In this document: piece by piece, positions 37,594 to 45,903 of the stretch
How the letters are laid out: every line of letters begins with the position of its first letter
How positions within the stretch are numbered: the first letter of the stretch is position 1
NCBI RefSeq assembly: GCF_017813235.1
Contig: NZ_JAGISH010000006.1
Location: forward strand, 124,001-188,000
Source: Sagittula salina
Lineage (GTDB): Bacteria; Pseudomonadota; Alphaproteobacteria; Rhodobacterales; Rhodobacteraceae
Direction: 5' to 3'
DNA: 64,000 nucleotides
Notes under the pieces: model-generated
The model's database searches: none
Seen by the model: only the letters and a program-made list of their open reading frames with translations
Told to the model about the DNA's origin: nothing
Made by a program: the position numbers and the translations under genes

Positions 37594-38865
37594 TCAGACA
37601 CGGAACTTCTCCGCGTTCGACCAGCGCCGTCCCTCGAATTCGCCATGCGGAATGGAAACCGGCTTGTCGATATGCCGCCGATGCGCACCCAGTTTGCCAT
37701 GCGACACCAGCGAGCCGAGCACATCCACGATCACCCGCGTCCCCATCAGCGCCGTGATGTCGGACGTATCGTAGGGCGGAGAGACCTCGACCAGTTCCAG
37801 CCCGCAGATGCCCTCCGCCGCGACGCCTGCCGCCAGCGCCAGCGCCTCGCGCGGGAGGAACCCGCCCGGCTCCGGCCAGCCCGTCCCCGGCACGAACCCG
37901 CAATCGATGCTGTCGATGTCGAAGGACATGTAGACCATGTCCACCCCGTCCCATGCCATCTCCAGCGCCATCTCGATGGTCCGGTCGATGCCCATCTTCT
38001 CCATGTCGCCCATGGTAATGATGTTGGTTTCCCGCTCGCGGGCGACCTTCACCGCCTCGCGTGGGACCTGCCAGCCACCGATACCGATCTGCACCAGGTT
38101 CTTTGCCGGCACGTTGGGCAGGTTGGTCGAATGGAACCACGGCGTGGTGTGCATCCGCTCGTCCAGATCCTTTTCCTGAATGTCGGCGTGGCGGTCGAAG
38201 TGCACGATGCCGATCTTCTTTGACGTGCATTCCGCGATGCCGCGCACGCAGGGAAAACCGATGGAATGGTCGCCGCCGATCATCACCGGCAGTGAACCGG
38301 AAGAGAAGACGTGGCTCACCGCCCGGCTGATCTGGTCAAAGCTCTTCTCGATGTTCGCCGGAATGGTGAACACGTCGCCCGCATCGCACATGGTCATCTG
38401 CTCGCGCAGATCGATGCCATGCTCGTAGTTGTAGGGCGTATAAAGTGCCGAAATCTTTCGCACCCCCTGCGGGCCAAAGCGCGTCCCGGGGCGGTAGGTG
38501 GTGCCGCCGTCAAACGGAATCCCCAGCACTGTCGCGTCATAGTAGCCGACCTCTGTGGCATCCTCGACGTAGGGCGCCTTCAGGAAGGTGTTGATGCCCG
38601 CGTAATGCGGCAGTTCGCCCCGCGCGAAGGTCGGGATCGACTTGTCGTCGATCGAATCCGCCCCGGTGAGCCCCATGCGCAAGGCCCAGGCGCGCTCCTC
38701 CGCCCAGCGGCCCTGTGGCAGGTCGGCCTCTTTCTGCATGGCCTTCCAGCCTGCCAGCTTTGTCAGGTCCGGATGGTGCATCCGACGCTCGCGGCCTGCG
38801 TGCCGCTCTGCCATGGCACGCGGGTCACGACCCCGCGCCTCGGCCTTCAAAATCCCGGAATACAT
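37594..38865 (-). CDS. gdmH: ureohydrolase family, probable Ni-dependent guanidine hydrolase (guanidinase)
   Basis: A 423-residue arginase/agmatinase-fold enzyme. Metal-site motifs: GGDHS (H200), FDRHADIQ (D224, H226, D228) and SFDIDSIDCGFVPGTGW (D316, D318). An N-terminal extension of about 100 residues precedes the core, longer than ordinary agmatinases. The stretches GIPFDGGTTYRPGTRFGPQGVRK, HTTPWFHSTNLPN and GGWQVPRE resemble cyanobacterial GdmH as I remember it. GdmH splits guanidine into urea and ammonia. Context supports this: a guanidine-I riboswitch and a urea-carboxylase-type ABC transporter lie upstream and a His-rich protein downstream. Agmatinase or another guanidino-substrate is the alternative. 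Confidence 0.82.
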   Translation of the reverse strand: MYSGILKAEARGRDPRAMAERHAGRERRMHHPDLTKLAGWKAMQKEADLPQGRWAEERAWALRMGLTGADSIDDKSIPTFARGELPHYAGINTFLKAPYVEDATEVGYYDATVLGIPFDGGTTYRPGTRFGPQGVRKISALYTPYNYEHGIDLREQMTMCDAGDVFTIPANIEKSFDQISRAVSHVFSSGSLPVMIGGDHSIGFPCVRGIAECTSKKIGIVHFDRHADIQEKDLDERMHTTPWFHSTNLPNVPAKNLVQIGIGGWQVPREAVKVARERETNIITMGDMEKMGIDRTIEMALEMAWDGVDMVYMSFDIDSIDCGFVPGTGWPEPGGFLPREALALAAGVAAEGICGLELVEVSPPYDTSDITALMGTRVIVDVLGSLVSHGKLGAHRRHIDKPVSIPHGEFEGRRWSNAEKFRV

Positions 38866-38960
38866 CGCTGTCTCCCACTCTCACCCCTGCATCGGGGGCG
38901 TCACAGTCCGGGCCTTGGCTGTCCCACGCGCGGGGCCCGGCGGCGCGCATGGGTGTTCTT

Positions 38961-39743
38961 TCAGGCTTTCCCGACCGGCTCCGGTGCCAGTGACGGATAA
39001 CGGTCGAGAATGTGCTGGAACGGCACTCCGCCGTCCCGCGCATCGAAATCATAGGTAATCGTGGCGCCGTGCAGGCCGGGGTCCATCGGGTCCCAGCGCA
39101 CCTTGTCAAAGACAAGCACACGGTCGCCCAGCTTGAACCCCTCCGCGAGGTCGTGCGTCACCATGAAGACGGTCATGCCGGTTTCGGCGCGCAGTTCCGT
39201 CAGGAAATCGTGCATCTGCAACCGGGTGCCCGGGTCGAGCGCGCCGAAGGGCTCGTCCAGCAACAACACGCGCGGCTTTGCCGTCAACGCCTGCCCGATG
39301 GCCAGCCTTTGCTGCATGCCCCCCGACAGGCTCGCCGGGTACTGGTCCGCGACGTGGTTCAGCCCAATGCGCACCAGCATGGCGTCAGCGCGGTTCCGTG
39401 CGGCCTTTCTTGCAGAGCCGAACAGCCATCCCGAAGGCTTGGCGAACCCCTCCGCCGCAATGATGTTTTCGCGCACGGTCATATGTGGAAAGACCGAGTA
39501 CCGCTGAAAGACAACGCCGCGCTCGCGTCCCGGCTCCACCGCCGGGGCACCACCGTCGATGGAGATCGCCCCGCGTACCGGCACTTCCTCTGCCAGCAGC
39601 ATCCGCAGAAAGGTCGACTTGCCGCACCCCGACGCGCCGACGATGGAGATGAACTCGCCTTCCTCGACCTCGACGTTGACGCGTTCAAGGATCGAGCGCC
39701 CGTCGTAGGCCTGCCAGACATCGCGCACGGAGACAAAACTCAT
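38961..39743 (-). CDS. ABC transporter ATP-binding protein (NitT/TauT type), guanidine locus
   Basis: A 260-residue ATPase. Walker A is GASGCGKST, signature LSGGMQQR, Walker B VLLLDEPFGALD, and H-loop MVTHD. The start at 39743 (MSFVSVRDVWQAYDG) overlaps the permease stop (ATGA); the longer frame upstream is the permease's shadow. It energises uptake with the permease and binding protein just upstream. Confidence 0.93.
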   Translation of the reverse strand: MSFVSVRDVWQAYDGRSILERVNVEVEEGEFISIVGASGCGKSTFLRMLLAEEVPVRGAISIDGGAPAVEPGRERGVVFQRYSVFPHMTVRENIIAAEGFAKPSGWLFGSARKAARNRADAMLVRIGLNHVADQYPASLSGGMQQRLAIGQALTAKPRVLLLDEPFGALDPGTRLQMHDFLTELRAETGMTVFMVTHDLAEGFKLGDRVLVFDKVRWDPMDPGLHGATITYDFDARDGGVPFQHILDRYPSLAPEPVGKA

Positions 39744-40552
39744 AGCCCCGCCTCCAGCCACGGGAAGGCCCGGCGCGATATGGTTTTCAGTGCCCAGTCG
39801 ATGACGAAAGCCAGCGCCGTGATCCACAACACGTAGGTCAGGATCACATCCATCGCGAGGTAGCGCCGCACGAGGAAGATACGGTAGCCGAGGCCCACGT
39901 CGGAGGCCACCGCCTCTGCCGCGATCAGGAACAGCCAGGCCGACCCCAGCGACAGGCGGATATTGGCGATCAGACGTGGCAGCACCTGGGGCAGCGCCAC
40001 CCGCGCGACGATCACCCACGACGAAGCGCCCAGCGTCTGCGCCTTCACGATCTGCTCCTTGGGAATGTCCAGCACCCGCTGCGCCAGGTCACGCGTCATG
40101 ATGGGCGTGATGCCTATGACGATCAGCACGACCTTCGACACCTCGCCCAGCCCGAAGACGATAAAGAGGATCGGCAGCAACGCCAGCGGCGGCACCATCG
40201 ACACCACCGCGACAAAGCCCGACATCAGCCGCCGGACATAAGGCACCAGCCCGATGGCCATGCCGAGTACCAGCGATACCGTCGCCGCGATGCCGACCCC
40301 GAACAGCAACCGCATCAGCGAGGCCCATGTGTCCTTCCACAACAGAATCTCACCCGTGCGCCGGTCGCCTTCGGTGAACAGCCGCAGAGCCGTTGCGCCA
40401 ATCTGGGCGGGCGCGGGCAGCAGCTTGTCCGCCGGGTTTTCTGCCAGCCGGATCTCCGACCCGATGGCATAGGCCACCAGCACCGCGACAAAAGGCAAGG
40501 CCGCCAGCAGCACCGCCGTAGGGCGTGTGGGAATATGGTTGATGATGCGCAT
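39740..40552 (-). CDS. ABC transporter permease (NitT/TauT type), guanidine locus
   Basis: A 270-residue inner-membrane protein with about six TM helices. The EAA-loop region is AQTLGASSWVIVARVALPQVLPRLIANIRLSLGSAWLFLIAAEAV. It lies 64 nt after the binding-protein gene and overlaps the ATPase gene, so the order is SBP-permease-ATPase in one transcript. Confidence 0.93.
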   Translation of the reverse strand: MRIINHIPTRPTAVLLAALPFVAVLVAYAIGSEIRLAENPADKLLPAPAQIGATALRLFTEGDRRTGEILLWKDTWASLMRLLFGVGIAATVSLVLGMAIGLVPYVRRLMSGFVAVVSMVPPLALLPILFIVFGLGEVSKVVLIVIGITPIMTRDLAQRVLDIPKEQIVKAQTLGASSWVIVARVALPQVLPRLIANIRLSLGSAWLFLIAAEAVASDVGLGYRIFLVRRYLAMDVILTYVLWITALAFVIDWALKTISRRAFPWLEAGL

Positions 40553-40616
40553 AATCGCCTCGCGGGGCCCCGGCCAGGATCAGACTTGCGCCAGACCTTG
40601 GCCGGGACCGTGCCTC

Positions 40617-41675
40617 TTACAGTGCGCCGTCCGCCGCCATCTGCATGTAGGTCGTGTCGAACCGGAACTTCACGTTGGCAGCGTCGCCTGTCACGGTGCC
40701 ATCCGGGTACGCCACCCCGACGAAATCCGCCGAGGGCGCGCCCTCGCCCAGAATGCCCTTGTCAAAGAGGAACTCCGCGACCTCCGTCATGGTCGTCGGC
40801 AACTCTGCGGAGGACGCCTGCGCCACCGCGTCCGCAGGAGCGTAGAACATCTCCGTCGCCGCAAGCTGCGCCTTGTAACCCTTGAGGTCGGTGCCCGAGG
40901 CCTCCGCCATGGCGGTCAGCACCTCTTCATCGCCGTCCGCCATCAGGCCCATGACCTCGTACCAGGCGCCTGCAACCGCCTTGCCAAAGGCCGGATTGTC
41001 CGCCAGCGTCTGCGTGTTCACCACCATGAGGTCGAGGATCTCGCCGGGGATCTGTGAGGAATCGAAGACCGCCCGCGCGTCGTCGCTGGAATTGAGGATC
41101 TCCGACACCAGCGGGTTCCAGGTCACCACCGCTTGCACGTCATCGGTGGTATAGGCCGCGATCATATCCGCGTCGGAGGTGTTCACCACCCCGCCCAGGT
41201 CACGTTCCGACAGGCCGACGCTGTCCAGTCCGCGCGCCAGCAGGTAATGCGAGACCGACAGCTCTACCAGATTCACCGGCTTGCCCTTCAAGTCAGCCAG
41301 CCCGCCGTCGCCCTTCACGATGACCGCGTCGTTGCCGTTGGAATAATCCCCCACGATCAGTGCCGTGGTGTCGATGCCGCCACCCGCCGGGATTGACAGC
41401 GTATCCATGTTGGTGGCCGAAACCCCATCGAACTGACCCGCCGTGTATTGGTTGATCGATTCGACGTAGTCGTTGATCTGCACGATCTCTACGTCGATGC
41501 CGTATTTTTCCGCCCACTTGTCCATGATGCCGGAATCTTCGAGATAGCCCCATGGCATCCACCCGACGTAGATCGACCACGCCAGCTTGAACTCGGTCTT
41601 TTCCTCGGCCAGCACCGGCATCGCGGTTGTGGCCAGCAAGGATACGGCTGCGGCGGTCAGAATGGCTTTGGTCAT
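40617..41675 (-). CDS. ABC transporter substrate-binding protein, urea-carboxylase-region type (probable guanidine binding)
   Basis: A 352-residue periplasmic protein. The signal peptide MTKAILTAAAVSLLATTAMPVLA precedes KTEFKLAWSIYVGWMPWGYLEDSGI and INDYVESINQYTAGQFDGVSATNMDTLSIPAGGGIDTTALIVGDYSNGND, which I recognise as the TIGR03427 type (ABC periplasmic protein of urea carboxylase regions). That group travels with guanidine degradation genes. Start 41675 is chosen from the signal peptide and GGGGAAG upstream. It lies directly downstream of the guanidine-I riboswitch. Confidence 0.92.
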   Translation of the reverse strand: MTKAILTAAAVSLLATTAMPVLAEEKTEFKLAWSIYVGWMPWGYLEDSGIMDKWAEKYGIDVEIVQINDYVESINQYTAGQFDGVSATNMDTLSIPAGGGIDTTALIVGDYSNGNDAVIVKGDGGLADLKGKPVNLVELSVSHYLLARGLDSVGLSERDLGGVVNTSDADMIAAYTTDDVQAVVTWNPLVSEILNSSDDARAVFDSSQIPGEILDLMVVNTQTLADNPAFGKAVAGAWYEVMGLMADGDEEVLTAMAEASGTDLKGYKAQLAATEMFYAPADAVAQASSAELPTTMTEVAEFLFDKGILGEGAPSADFVGVAYPDGTVTGDAANVKFRFDTTYMQMAADGAL

Positions 41676-41696
41676 GAAGTCTTCCCCGTGATGACG

Positions 41697-41731
41697 TCCG
41701 CCAGACATGTGCCTGTCGCCCCGCTGGCGGA
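41697..41731 (-). promoter_or_regulatory. hairpin between riboswitch and SBP start, possible expression platform
   Basis: On the minus strand tccgccag (41724-41731) pairs perfectly with ctggcgga (41697-41704), 8 bp. It lies after the aptamer and just before the Shine-Dalgarno and ATG of the binding protein. No T-run follows, so translational control is more likely than termination. Confidence 0.45.
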
Positions 41732-41762
41732 TCATGGAGAACGGGCGCGACTTTCATCGACG

Positions 41763-41872
41763 CAGTAGTCTCCCGGGATTTTGGCCCGCCGTGTGCCCGC
41801 AGGGAATTTGCCCCGTGGGTGGCGTTTCTCGGACCGAACCCGCCCGTTTGGCGGTGGAACCCTAAACACCCT
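41763..41872 (-). promoter_or_regulatory. guanidine-I riboswitch (ykkC aptamer)
   Basis: On the minus strand the conserved blocks appear in order: TTTAGGGTTCC (41856-41867), GGTCCGAGAAACG (41824-41836), ACACGGCGGG (about 41786-41795), and AAAATCCCGGGAGA (41769-41782). These match the ykkC/guanidine-I consensus (AGGGUUCC; GGUCCGAGA; ACGGCGGG; AAAA.CCCGGGAGA) as I know it. It precedes the binding-protein ATG by about 90 nt. Guanidinium binding should turn on the downstream transporter and hydrolase. The exact P1 boundaries are approximate. Confidence 0.9.
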
Positions 41873-42019
41873 GCACGGCCACCTCAGCGGAGGGCGGCGG
41901 AAAACGCCACGGGTTTCAGGCGAAGTCGGCGGAGGGGCCGAACTGTGCGTTTAATTTTTGTGCGAAGCGTGAAATGTGCCCAAAATCATATCAAAATAGG
42001 AATGACTGGGGGGCCTGCC

Positions 42020-42331
42020 TCATGCCACCGGACGGCTGCGGAACCAGAGGTACAACGGCAGCCCGCAGCTGACTCCGATACAGAAGGTCGCCGGGATCGC
42101 GAGCAGCGCCGACCAGTTGCGGCGCACGGCGACCTCCGCCAGCACCCAAAGCGTCAGTGTCACGGCGGCGATGGTCAGGTCCCATGTCAGCCCTGTGGTC
42201 GAGGCATTGACGTACCACGCATCGACCAGCGCCCCGAAATCCCAGCCGTTTCCTGCGAGGAAGGTCACAAAATACCACATTGGATGCACAGCACCCCAGA
42301 CCGCCAGCGCCAGCCAGAGGTGCCGCAGCAT
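42020..42331 (-). CDS. DUF2834 small membrane protein
   Basis: A 103-residue protein with about three TM helices (HLWLALAVWGAVHPMWYFVTFLA, DLTIAAVTLTLWVLAEVAV, LLAIPATFCIGVSCGLPLYLWF). It resembles DUF2834. Function unknown. The start overlaps the stop of the small lipoprotein gene by one base (TGATG), so it is coupled to it and to argH. Confidence 0.8.
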   Translation of the reverse strand: MLRHLWLALAVWGAVHPMWYFVTFLAGNGWDFGALVDAWYVNASTTGLTWDLTIAAVTLTLWVLAEVAVRRNWSALLAIPATFCIGVSCGLPLYLWFRSRPVA

Positions 42332-42474
42332 CAGCCCGCGATCCCCATCTTCGCCGTGCCGTGCACGGCGAAACCGGAGGCGTCTTCCTTCGGCTCCGGC
42401 GGCGTCGGTTCGCCGTCCGCGCCGCAGCCGGCGACCAGTCCCGCCAGCACAAGTCCCAGAGCCAGACGCATCAT
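42331..42474 (-). CDS. small lipoprotein, LptM-like position
   Basis: A 47-residue product with a lipoprotein signal ([17 protein letters not shown], Cys17) and a proline/charge-rich mature part ([14 protein letters not shown]). It starts inside the end of argH, overlapping its stop by 4 nt. Small lipoproteins at argH-lysA junctions are often called LptM (LPS-translocon maturation). Position fits; sequence alone is too short to prove it. Confidence 0.7.
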   Translation of the reverse strand: MMRLALGLVLAGLVAGCGADGEPTPPEPKEDASGFAVHGTAKMGIAG

Positions 42475-43862
42475 CCGAGGATCTCCTTCCAGCGGGCCAC
42501 CTGCGCGCGCACCTGCTCCGGCGCGGTGCCGCCATAGCTCATCCGCGACCGGACGGAGTTGTGCACGCCCAGCACATCGTACACCGAGGCGTCGATCCTG
42601 CCATGCACGGATTGCATGTCCTCAAGGCTCAGGTCCGGCAGATCGCAGCCCTTGCCCTCTGCCATCGCGACCAGCGATCCCGTGACGTGATGCGCATCGC
42701 GGAACGGCAGCCCGGTCTCGCGCACCAGCCAGTCGGCAAGGTCGGTGGCTGTGGAAAATCCCGAGGACGCCGCCCGTTCCAGCGAGGGAACATTGGCGTT
42801 CATGTCGCGCACCATGCCCTCCATCGCGGCCAGCGCCAGCATCCAGTTGTCGGCTGCGTCAAAGACCTGCTCCTTGTCCTCCTGCATGTCCTTGGAATAG
42901 GCCAGCGGCAGGCCTTTCATCACCATCATCAGCGCGACGTTGGCCCCGAAGATGCGGCCGATCTTGGCGCGGATCAGCTCTGCCGCGTCGGGGTTCTTCT
43001 TCTGCGGCATGATCGACGAACCGGTGGAGAAGCGGTCCGACAGCGCCACGAAGCGGAACTGCGCCGACGACCATATCACCAGCTCCTCCGCCATGCGGCT
43101 GAGGTGCATGGCGGAAATCGAAGCAACTGACAGGAACTCCAGCGCGAAATCCCGTGCCGACACGGCATCGAGCGAGTTTGCCATCGGGGCGTCGAAACCG
43201 AGCGCCTCCGCCGTCATGTGGCGGTCGATGGGAAAGCCCGTGCCCGCCAGCGCCGCGGCGCCCAGGGGCGATTCGTTCATCCGCTTGCGCGCATCGCGCA
43301 CGCGGGACAGATCGCGCGAGAACATCTCCACGTAGGCCATCATGTGATGACCCCAGGTCACTGGCTGCGCGGTCTGCAGGTGGGTAAACCCCGGCATGAC
43401 CCAATCGGCACCGGCCTCTGCCTGTCCCAGCAGCGCGCGCATGAGTGCCAGCAGGCCCTCCTCGGCGGCGTCCAGCTGATCACGCACCCAGAGCCGGAAG
43501 TCCGTCGCCACCTGATCGTTGCGCGACCGCGCTGTATGCAGCCGGCCCGCCGGCTCGCCGACGATCTCCTTCAGACGCGCCTCCACGTTCATGTGGATGT
43601 CCTCAAGCGCGGTGGAAAATTCGAACGATCCGCCCTCGATCTCTGACAGTACCGTGAGCAGGCCTTCCCGGATCACCTCCGCATCGCTAGAACTGATGAT
43701 GCCCTGGCTCGCCAACATGGCGGCGTGGGCCCTCGACCCGGCGACATCCTGCGCCGCCAGCCGCTTGTCGAACCCGATCGAGGCATTGATCGCCTCCATG
43801 ATCGCGTCCGGCCCTGCGGCAAAGCGGCCGCCCCACATCTGGTTCGAGGTCTTGTCCGACAT
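42471..43862 (-). CDS. argH: argininosuccinate lyase
   Basis: A 463-residue fumarase/aspartase-superfamily enzyme: argininosuccinate to arginine plus fumarate. Motifs: [21 protein letters not shown] at the start, [32 protein letters not shown], and the signature [12 protein letters not shown]. Start 43862 ([12 protein letters not shown]) is supported by the family N-terminus; the frame extending to 44135 overlaps the divergent tlpA-like gene and is not real. Confidence 0.97.
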   Translation of the reverse strand: MSDKTSNQMWGGRFAAGPDAIMEAINASIGFDKRLAAQDVAGSRAHAAMLASQGIISSSDAEVIREGLLTVLSEIEGGSFEFSTALEDIHMNVEARLKEIVGEPAGRLHTARSRNDQVATDFRLWVRDQLDAAEEGLLALMRALLGQAEAGADWVMPGFTHLQTAQPVTWGHHMMAYVEMFSRDLSRVRDARKRMNESPLGAAALAGTGFPIDRHMTAEALGFDAPMANSLDAVSARDFALEFLSVASISAMHLSRMAEELVIWSSAQFRFVALSDRFSTGSSIMPQKKNPDAAELIRAKIGRIFGANVALMMVMKGLPLAYSKDMQEDKEQVFDAADNWMLALAAMEGMVRDMNANVPSLERAASSGFSTATDLADWLVRETGLPFRDAHHVTGSLVAMAEGKGCDLPDLSLEDMQSVHGRIDASVYDVLGVHNSVRSRMSYGGTAPEQVRAQVARWKEILG

Positions 43863-43883
43863 GACGTGCCTTTCGGAGGTCTT

Positions 43884-44447
43884 ATGAAACGTATCTTGCT
43901 TGCGGCTCTCTATACCGGCGCGGTGGCGCTGGCAAATCCGGTGCTGGCTGATGTGGCGGCGGCAAAGGCGGTCGCGGCGGGCGACATGAAGAAGATGGTC
44001 TTTCACAGCACGCCCAGGGCGGCGGGGATTTCCGACTTCATGACCTTTGACGAGGCGCCGCTGGCCCTCTCCAACTGGCAGGGCAAATGGGTGCTGGTGA
44101 ACTTCTGGGCGACGTGGTGCGCGCCCTGCCGCCACGAGATGCCGATGCTGTCAGAACTGCAGGCGGCCTACGGCGGCGACGATTTCGAGGTCGTGACCAT
44201 CGCAACCTCGCGCAACCCACCGGCAAAGATCGAGGACTTCTTTGCCGAGATCGGCGTCGACAACCTCCCCCTGCACCGCGATCCGCAATCCATTCTTGCC
44301 CGCGAAATGGGCGTATTGGGCCTGCCGGTGACGGTGGTCCTGAACCCGCAGGGCCAGGAGGTCGCGCGGCTGACTGGCGATGCCGACTGGTCCGGCCCGG
44401 AGGCGAGGGCGCTACTGACCGCGCTCATGGCCGATCCGGCGATCTGA
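43884..44447 (+). CDS. TlpA/ResA-type periplasmic thioredoxin
   Basis: A 187-residue protein with signal peptide ([18 protein letters not shown]) and thioredoxin fold. The active site is W78-C79-A-P-C82 in [18 protein letters not shown], and the cis-Pro region is [12 protein letters not shown]. It reduces apocytochrome or other envelope thiols in related bacteria. It is divergent from argH across only 21 nt, with ggaggt before the ATG. Its 3' end overlaps the convergent UdgX gene by 23 nt. Confidence 0.92.
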   Translation: MKRILLAALYTGAVALANPVLADVAAAKAVAAGDMKKMVFHSTPRAAGISDFMTFDEAPLALSNWQGKWVLVNFWATWCAPCRHEMPMLSELQAAYGGDDFEVVTIATSRNPPAKIEDFFAEIGVDNLPLHRDPQSILAREMGVLGLPVTVVLNPQGQEVARLTGDADWSGPEARALLTALMADPAI

Positions 44448-45894
44448 ACGGACGGGGCTGGGGCGGCTGTCCCGCCCCTACAGCCGCGCGCGCAAGCGCC
44501 ATATCCGCCTGAAAACGCTGCGTTTCCTCATCCCGCAATCCGGGATCGGGCATTCGCAGGATGTAGCTCGGGTGGACAGTGATCAGCAGCGGAATGCCTT
44601 CGTGCGTCTCTTCGATCCGGCCCCGTCGTTTCAGCAGACCCTCACGGGAACCGGTCAGACTTTCGAGCGCCGTGCCGCCGAGGGCGACCATCAGCGCGGG
44701 CCGGACACGCTCCACCTCCAGATCGAGCCACCATTTGCAATGCTGGATTTCGGCGCGGGCCGGGTTCTGGTGCAGGCGGCGCTTGCCTCGCGGCGTGAAC
44801 TTGAAGTGCTTCACCGCATTCGTGACGTAGACCTGCGCGCGGTCGATGCCCGCCCGCGCCAGCGCGGTTTCAAAGACCTGCCCCGCAGGCCCGGCGAAGG
44901 GGCGGCCGGTGAGGTCTTCGGTATCGCCGGGTTGCTCGCCGACGAACATCAACGCAGCGTCCAACGGCCCCTCGCCTGGCACCGGCTGGGTTGCGTTTTC
45001 CCACAACGGGCAGCGGCGGCACCCCTGAAGCGCTGTCAGGAACTGGTCCTGCGACTGCAGCTTTTCCGACTGCGCGGCGTGCAGGCGGTCGAGGATCGGC
45101 GCGGCTCGGGCTGGGGCGAGAGTCGGGGCCTTTGCCGCCATTTCCGCCGCGCGGGACCGGGCGGTGGCGATCATCTCGGGGATCAACGTCGCCTCCGGCA
45201 TGTTCTTCCAGTATTTCTTGGGCATTTCCGCCTGCATCGCCTTCGGCTTCAGCCGCGCGGGGTTGAAGATGGAGCGGAAGTAGGTCCGCCAGAGGTCCTC
45301 TGTCGCGTCATCGGGCAGCGGCGGTTTTGCCTCGCCGTCGGAAAAGGTGAGCGTACCGTCGAAATGCGCCGTCAGGTGCGGCGTGGCGATGCTCCAGTCC
45401 ATGTCACCGAACCGCTTGGCAAAGAACGGCGCGGTCGGTTCCGTGATGTAATGCGACGGTTCGAACCACGCTGCAAAGGCACGGCGGTTGGCGCCATCCG
45501 GCGTGATCTCGCGGAAGCGCACGAAGGCGGTCATCTTGTGCTTGTCGCGGCCCACCTCCTTCGCGAGCCGGTTCAGCCGGTCGACGCGCGGATCGGCGCG
45601 GTCCTCCAGAAGCCGCCGGTCCGACTGCAGCGCATGCAGTGCCGCGTATAGCCTCCCAAAGCGTTCCGGGTCGGAGTGCCATGCCACCAGATTCGCCAGC
45701 TGGAGGAAGGTCTTCGTCGCCGTGACCGGGCGGTCGCCCCTGGGCAATGCCGTCTCGGCGGCGAAGAGGTCGTCTCCCGCCTGCCCGTGCGACCACAGAA
45801 CCTCCCCCGGCGCGACCCCGGCAGACAGCAGCGCGCGGGCGGCGTCGCGCCAGGCGGTGAAGGTGCCGACGGTCGGCAAGGTCACGCGATACAT
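44425..45894 (-). CDS. DUF4130 (TIGR03915) - UdgX-type uracil-DNA glycosylase fusion
   Basis: A 489-residue two-domain protein. Residues about 1-250 are the DUF4130/TIGR03915 domain associated with radical SAM partners. Residues about 270-480 form a family-4-like UDG with cysteine pair GCRRCPLW, MFVGEQPGDTEDLTGRPFAGPAG, TNAVKHFKF, and the UdgX loop KRRLH (H375). In mycobacterial UdgX the histidine of KRRIH forms a covalent bond to the abasic site. Late HPSYILR completes the fold. It starts 9 nt after the radical SAM gene, so one operon under the SOS boxes at 47142-47183. Confidence 0.92.
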   Translation of the reverse strand: MYRVTLPTVGTFTAWRDAARALLSAGVAPGEVLWSHGQAGDDLFAAETALPRGDRPVTATKTFLQLANLVAWHSDPERFGRLYAALHALQSDRRLLEDRADPRVDRLNRLAKEVGRDKHKMTAFVRFREITPDGANRRAFAAWFEPSHYITEPTAPFFAKRFGDMDWSIATPHLTAHFDGTLTFSDGEAKPPLPDDATEDLWRTYFRSIFNPARLKPKAMQAEMPKKYWKNMPEATLIPEMIATARSRAAEMAAKAPTLAPARAAPILDRLHAAQSEKLQSQDQFLTALQGCRRCPLWENATQPVPGEGPLDAALMFVGEQPGDTEDLTGRPFAGPAGQVFETALARAGIDRAQVYVTNAVKHFKFTPRGKRRLHQNPARAEIQHCKWWLDLEVERVRPALMVALGGTALESLTGSREGLLKRRGRIEETHEGIPLLITVHPSYILRMPDPGLRDEETQRFQADMALARAAVGAGQPPQPRPFRSPDRP

Positions 45895-45903
45895 CGCGAT
45901 GCC

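Noticed and set aside
42471..44135. N-terminally extended argH from 44135
   Set aside because: The extra 91 codons run antisense through the tlpA-like gene, and the ArgH family begins at the ATG at 43862.
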